From NCBI GenBank assembly GCA_020049465.1, contig JAIFKS010000063.1:1-53333 (forward strand): DNA of 53,333 nucleotides. The letters are read 5' to 3'. The stretch is from a bacterium (GTDB lineage: Bacteria; Krumholzibacteriota; Krumholzibacteriia; LZORAL124-64-63). A program made the position numbers and the translations under genes. Below are positions 49,303 to 53,333 of this stretch, in pieces. The number at the start of each line of letters is the position of its first letter. The first letter of the stretch is position 1. A model generated the notes under the pieces. The model saw nothing but the letters and a program-made list of their open reading frames with translations, did not search any database and had not been told where the DNA came from.

Positions 49303-50649
49303 ATGATTTTCAAGTTCATGCCGACGATCCTGGTCGGTCTGGCGCTGGGGGGGACGCCCGCTATCGGCGGCATCGCGGTCGGCGACGCCGCCCACGGCAC
49401 GCGCAGTTACGACGACTACGAGAAGCCGCAGGCCTGCTCGAGTTGCCACGACGACATCTTCCAGCAATGGAAGCAGGCGATGATGAGCCAGGCCTACACC
49501 CACCACTGGGACGAGATCGAGTATTTCGAACTGGCGGTGAAGCACGCGGAGAAGGACGCCAAGGTCGCGGGAGTCAAGGCCGGCTGCAACGGCTGCCACG
49601 CCCCGACCGCGTTCCTGGCCGGCGACACGCCGCCGCCGCGCCCCGAACTGGACAGCCGGGCGAACGAGTCGGTGCACTGCGACCACTGCCACACCATCAC
49701 CGGCTTCGAAGGCGACGTGCCGCACAATTTCAATTGGGTGAGCGAGCCGGGCCGCCTGAAGCAGGGGCCGAAGCCCGGCGTGGTCTCGCCGCACCACGAC
49801 ACGGTGGAGAACGCGTTCCTGCGCACCGGCGACTTCTGCGGGACCTGCCACAACGAGATGAGCCCGTACGGCGTCTGGGTCAAGTCGACCCACCTGGAGT
49901 GGAAGGAAGGGCCGTACTACGCGCAGGGTGTGCAATGCCAGGACTGTCACATGCCGAAGGCCGAGGGCGTCTCGGCCCGCATGGGCCAGCCCGGGCTCGT
50001 GGCCCAGCATCTGTTCCACGGCGCCCATGACCAGGGCAAGCTGAACGGGTCGATCGAGGTGCGGATGAACCCGATCGAGCGCGAAGTGGAGAGCGACGGC
50101 ACCGCCGTCATCCGGGTCCAGCTCTTCAACGGGAAATGCGGGCACAAGGTGCCGAGCGGCTCGGTCGAGGACCGGATGCTGTGGCTCGAGGTCACCGCCA
50201 CCGACAGCGCCGGCCGGAGCTGGCGGCTGCCCGTCGACCCGAAGGGCTTCGCGGGCGAGGAATACACGATCTCCGCCGAGACGCTCGCCTACCAGGACAT
50301 GGGCATCGCGATGGACATCCCGGACTTTCCCGGCGTGCAGCGCGACGGCATCCCGGCGGGCAACCGCATCTTCCGCATGCCCTATTTCGATCCGCAGGGC
50401 CGCATGACGATGCAGCAGTGGAACACGGCTTCGCTGGGCGTGGACTACCGCATCGGGCCGCGCGAGACGAAGGTCGAAACGTTCACCTGGGAAGTGCCCG
50501 CAGAGGCGGCCCCGGGGCGCATCGAATTCCGCGCCGTGCTGAACTACCAGTTGCTGATGAAACCGGTGGCCGAGTTCCTCAAGGTGCCGGCCGAAGAGTC
50601 GGCGCCACGGGTCATCAACAGCGCAGACACCTGGATCGAGGTCTACTAA
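49303..50649 (+). CDS. Secreted five-heme c-type cytochrome
   Basis: A 448-residue protein with an N-terminal hydrophobic export signal. It has five CxxCH heme sites: Cys45-His49 (CSSCH), Cys95-His99 (CNGCH), Cys126-His130 (CDHCH), Cys179-His183 (CGTCH) and Cys212-His216 (CQDCH). Many other His residues could be distal ligands ('YTHHW', 'SPHHD'). The second half is beta-rich with 'CGHKVPSGSVEDRMLWLEVTATD', a block seen in cytochrome c554-like and related multiheme proteins. It is likely periplasmic or outer-surface and passes electrons; the donor and acceptor are unknown. ATG with AAGGGG is preferred to the TTG at 49297. Confidence 0.9.
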   Translation: MIFKFMPTILVGLALGGTPAIGGIAVGDAAHGTRSYDDYEKPQACSSCHDDIFQQWKQAMMSQAYTHHWDEIEYFELAVKHAEKDAKVAGVKAGCNGCHAPTAFLAGDTPPPRPELDSRANESVHCDHCHTITGFEGDVPHNFNWVSEPGRLKQGPKPGVVSPHHDTVENAFLRTGDFCGTCHNEMSPYGVWVKSTHLEWKEGPYYAQGVQCQDCHMPKAEGVSARMGQPGLVAQHLFHGAHDQGKLNGSIEVRMNPIEREVESDGTAVIRVQLFNGKCGHKVPSGSVEDRMLWLEVTATDSAGRSWRLPVDPKGFAGEEYTISAETLAYQDMGIAMDIPDFPGVQRDGIPAGNRIFRMPYFDPQGRMTMQQWNTASLGVDYRIGPRETKVETFTWEVPAEAAPGRIEFRAVLNYQLLMKPVAEFLKVPAEESAPRVINSADTWIEVY

Positions 50650-50666
50650 TGGAAAGGTCGTCATCC

Positions 50667-51884
50667 ATGAACACGACGAGGATCTTCGGCGTGGCGCTGC
50701 TGGTCGTCCTGGCCGGCTCGCTGCTGCCCGAAACGGCTTCGGCGATCCCCGCCTTCGCGCGTCGCCACAAGCTGAGCTGCACCACCTGCCATGCGCCGTT
50801 CCCCCGCCTCAAGGCGTTCGGCGACGACTTCGCCGCCAACGGCTTCGCCTTGCCGGAGGACGAGAATGATCGCGACTACGTCGCCGCCGGCGACGACCTG
50901 CTGCGTCTGAACAAGGATTTCCCGTTGGCCGTGCGCCTGGACGCCTTCGTCACCCTGGCCGAGGACGGGGAAGGGGATCTGAAGACCGACCTGCAGAGCC
51001 CGTTCGGCCTGAAGCTCCTGTCCGGCGGCACGCTGGCGAGGAACGTCGGCTACTACTTCTATTTCTTCCTGTCGGAAAGGGGTGAAGTGGCGGGCATCGA
51101 GGATGCCTACGTGCACTTCAACGACGTCGGCGGGGCGCCGCTGGACATCCTGGTGGGCCAGTTCCAGGCCTGCGACCCGCTCATGAAGCGGGAACTGCGG
51201 CTGACCTACGAGGACTACCTGATCTACAAGACCCGCATCGGAAGGTCGAACATCAACCTGGCCTATGACCGCGGCGTCATCCTGGCGTACGACATGCCGC
51301 GCAGCGGGTCGAACGTGATCGCCATGGTCCTCAACGGCAACGGCAAGGACCCGGCGACGGATGCCGGATTCGACTCCGACAAGTACAAGAACTTCTTCCT
51401 GAGGTTCGGCCAGGACGTCGGGCAGTACGCCAGCGTTGGCTATTTCGGCTACTACGGCGACGAACTGGGCGTCGATCCGGATCCCGACTTCGATCCCGCG
51501 ACGACGGTCAGCGGACCCGCCATGCACAACCGCGTGCTCTACCACGGACCGGACGTGAAGGCGGGCAACGGCACGCTGGACTTCTCGTTCCAGTACCTGC
51601 AGCGCCGTGACACGAATCCGGGATTCTACGCGCTCGAGGATCGCGTGGAGACCGACGGCCTGGTCGGGGAACTCGTGATTTCGCCGCATCAGGACCGGTC
51701 GCGCCATGTCGTGACGCTGCTCTACAATCGCATCGACTCCGAGTGGGACGAGCATGATCGGGAGAGCTTTACGGTGGGAGTCAGCCGGTTGTCTCAGCGG
51801 AATCTGAGGATGACGGCCGAATACACCTACGACAACGCGCAGTCGACGGGCCGTGCGGCCGTCGGCGTGGTGAGCGCGTTCTGA
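50667..51884 (+). CDS. Heme-binding outer-membrane beta-barrel protein
   Basis: A 405-residue precursor with a signal peptide ('FGVALLVVLAGSLLPETASA'). Immediately after cleavage comes a single heme motif 'SCTTCH' (Cys38-His42), then 'PRLKAFGDDFAANGF'. The remainder is an amphipathic barrel ending '...AVGVVSAF' with a terminal Phe. A CxxCH near the N-terminus of a porin-like chain suggests a heme held at the barrel mouth, as in porin-cytochrome systems. It starts 18 bases after the five-heme cytochrome gene. ATG at 50649, overlapping the previous stop as TAATG, is the alternative start. Confidence 0.8.
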   Translation: MNTTRIFGVALLVVLAGSLLPETASAIPAFARRHKLSCTTCHAPFPRLKAFGDDFAANGFALPEDENDRDYVAAGDDLLRLNKDFPLAVRLDAFVTLAEDGEGDLKTDLQSPFGLKLLSGGTLARNVGYYFYFFLSERGEVAGIEDAYVHFNDVGGAPLDILVGQFQACDPLMKRELRLTYEDYLIYKTRIGRSNINLAYDRGVILAYDMPRSGSNVIAMVLNGNGKDPATDAGFDSDKYKNFFLRFGQDVGQYASVGYFGYYGDELGVDPDPDFDPATTVSGPAMHNRVLYHGPDVKAGNGTLDFSFQYLQRRDTNPGFYALEDRVETDGLVGELVISPHQDRSRHVVTLLYNRIDSEWDEHDRESFTVGVSRLSQRNLRMTAEYTYDNAQSTGRAAVGVVSAF

Positions 51885-51911
51885 TCGCGTCACATCTCTG
51901 AAGGCCGCTTT

Positions 51912-51950
51912 GCAGCCGGCCCGGACACCCTCTGGTGCCGGGCCGGCTGC
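51912..51950 (+). terminator. Bidirectional hairpin between convergent genes
   Basis: GCAGCCGGCCCGG (51912-51924) pairs perfectly with CCGGGCCGGCTGC (51938-51950), with more pairing in the loop. T tracts are weak on both sides. It separates the barrel gene from the convergent aspartokinase fusion. Confidence 0.6.
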
Positions 51951-51963
51951 GTTCGCGTTCCGG

Positions 51964-53333
51964 TCAAATGGCGGCAGGCGTCAGGAGACGGGCGGTCGCG
52001 GTCGCCGACGCGGCGGGTCGACGCCCGGCGCCTCGATCGCCCGCCCGTGCTTCCCTGGCCAGTTGCCACAGATCGCCCATCACCGCTTCCGCAGTCGGCC
52101 ACCGACCGGCGCCGCTGCCATGCAGATGCTCGACGCTGCCGTCGTCACGCTTCAGCACCACATGGTTCTGCTCGTCGCGGGCGCTCCGCAGTGGCGACCG
52201 CGCGGGCAATCGCACCAGGCGGACGCGTGCGCGCCAGCCATCGCCCGTGCGTTCCAGCGTCGCAACCTGCCGCACGCCCGGCAACAGACCCTGTCCGGTG
52301 ATGGGCTGGCGCGAGACCTCGTCTTCGCGCAGCGGCGGACCGCCGGCCAGCAGCGCCGCCGCACACAGCTTGGCGGCCGCGTCGCGTCCATCCAGATCGC
52401 GCGACGGATCGGCTTCGGCCAGACCGTGGGCGCGGGCTTCGTCCACCGCGGTCGCCAGCGGCATGCCCTGTTCGCAGCGCTGCAGCACGAAGTTGGCCGT
52501 GCCGTTCAGCACGCCCGTCAGCGAGACCAGCACGGCGGCGCCGGGGCGGGCGAGCGCTTCCAGAACCGGCACGCCGCCGCCCACCGCCGCGCCGGCCAGC
52601 AGGCTGGTGCGATGTCTGCGGGCCAGTTCGAACAGTTCGGGACCGTGGGCGGCGATGAGGTCCTTGTTCGCGGTGACCACCGGCGTTCCGCGCCGCAGCG
52701 CCGCGGCGACGGCGTGGTAGGCCGCCCCGGTTCCTCCCATCGCCTCGACCACGACATCGGCCTCGGTCGAGGCCAGCGCCACGGCGTCTTCGGCGGCTTC
52801 CAGGCCGAGCTCATGGCTCGACCGGTCGCGTACGGCGACGCCGGTCAGCGTGAACCGATCCGCGTCGGCGGTCAGCAGTCGCGCCACGCCGCCGCCGACG
52901 TTGCCGTGCCCGAGAAGCACCACGCGCAGCGGGGCCGCGGCTGCGGGCGGTGCCTCGAGATGCGTCGGGCAGCTTCCGATGCGCGTGCCGTCGGACGCGT
53001 TGAGCGCGCCCAGTTCGAAAGCCAGCCCGTGCCGTCGTGCGAACCGCACCGCCTTGTGCTGGATGATCGAGCCGTCGGTGGCCAGGGCGTCGGCCCAGTT
53101 CGCGGTCTCGAAACGGCGCGCCCGCGGCCCGGGCAGCGCCGGATCGCGTTCGTAGAGGCCGTCGACATCCTTCACCAGCCGGCAGCGCGTGGCGCCCAGC
53201 GCCCGCGCCAGGCACAGCGCGGTCAGATCCGAGCCGCCGCGCCCGAGCAGAACCGTCTCGCCGCGGCGGTTCCGCGCGATGTAGCCGGGACAGACGACGA
53301 CGCCGTGGCGGCTGAGCGCCGATCGCACCCGCC
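51964..53333 (-). CDS. Aspartokinase-homoserine dehydrogenase fusion lacking ACT domains (N-terminus cut by window edge)
   Basis: The C-terminal about 456 residues are visible. The first part is the end of the aspartokinase catalytic domain ('VLLGRGGSDLTALCLARALG', 'KDVDGLYERDP', closing 'NASDGTRI'). After a short Pro/Ala linker it passes straight into homoserine dehydrogenase: NAD-binding 'LLGHGNVGGGVARLL', 'VTANKDLIAAHG', 'GVLNGTANFVL' and 'EADPSRDLDGRDAAAKL'. ThrA/MetL enzymes carry two ACT domains between these halves; none fits here, nor after the dehydrogenase. It catalyses the first and third steps from aspartate to homoserine. Lack of ACT predicts no classic threonine feedback. Confidence 0.92.
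   Translation of the reverse strand, partial: RVRSALSRHGVVVCPGYIARNRRGETVLLGRGGSDLTALCLARALGATRCRLVKDVDGLYERDPALPGPRARRFETANWADALATDGSIIQHKAVRFARRHGLAFELGALNASDGTRIGSCPTHLEAPPAAAAPLRVVLLGHGNVGGGVARLLTADADRFTLTGVAVRDRSSHELGLEAAEDAVALASTEADVVVEAMGGTGAAYHAVAAALRRGTPVVTANKDLIAAHGPELFELARRHRTSLLAGAAVGGGVPVLEALARPGAAVLVSLTGVLNGTANFVLQRCEQGMPLATAVDEARAHGLAEADPSRDLDGRDAAAKLCAAALLAGGPPLREDEVSRQPITGQGLLPGVRQVATLERTGDGWRARVRLVRLPARSPLRSARDEQNHVVLKRDDGSVEHLHGSGAGRWPTAEAVMGDLWQLAREARAGDRGAGRRPAASATATARLLTPAAI

Overview
The window is a high-GC, gene-dense stretch of bacterial chromosome with no insertion sequence, phage gene, CRISPR array or rRNA. It looks like a Gram-negative member of the FCB-type candidate phyla (Eisenbacteria, Krumholzibacteriota and Latescibacterota-like lineages). 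The grounds are two secreted proteins ending in a FlgD-like 'PNP.NP' sorting domain, several outer-membrane barrels, lipoproteins, a SpoIVB/S55-type peptidase, MglA/roadblock polarity proteins and a small bacterial histone. The taxonomic placement is inference; the gene content is seen directly.

Layout. 1-7.5 kb: a rhomboid fragment, a divergent biotin ligase, a hybrid histidine kinase, a hypothetical membrane protein, an Rrf2 (Fe-S) regulator with a STAS protein and a PrsW protease, and a FadL-like porin. 7.5-14.0 kb, minus strand: a sensor kinase and OmpR-type regulator translationally coupled to a 1543-residue AMP-ligase/unknown/GNAT fusion. 14.1-16 kb: initiator tRNA, ftsB-like gene and enolase. 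16.2-21.5 kb: ECF sigma factor, zinc anti-sigma factor and bactofilin-like membrane protein, then a secreted HExxH protein and a PD40 lipoprotein. 21.5-25.3 kb: tRNA-Glu, an M20 dipeptidase, a 56-residue histone with its own promoter and terminator, and YifB/ComM.

25.4-30.3 kb: a barrel protein, an FG-GAP repeat exoprotein and MurB. 30.4-38.8 kb is one long envelope operon: TonB/TolA-like, ExbB/TolQ, ExbD/TolR, lipoprotein, barrel, TPR lipoprotein, mnmA and AsmA-like. 38.9-44.9 kb holds two tRNA clusters carrying all four serine isoacceptor types, tRNA-Arg(ACG) and tRNA-Ala(CGC), around an S55 peptidase, a beta-propeller exoprotein and tadA. Next come the SRP RNA, dnaX, ebfC, recR, and a roadblock/MglA pair. 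49.3-51.9 kb encodes a five-heme cytochrome and a heme-bearing outer-membrane barrel. The right edge is a partial aspartokinase-homoserine dehydrogenase fusion that lacks ACT domains.

Most operons use overlapping stop/start codons, so translational coupling is common. Promoters with near-consensus sigma-70 boxes stand out against the GC-rich background at tRNA genes, enolase, the sigma factor gene, the histone gene and the envelope operons.
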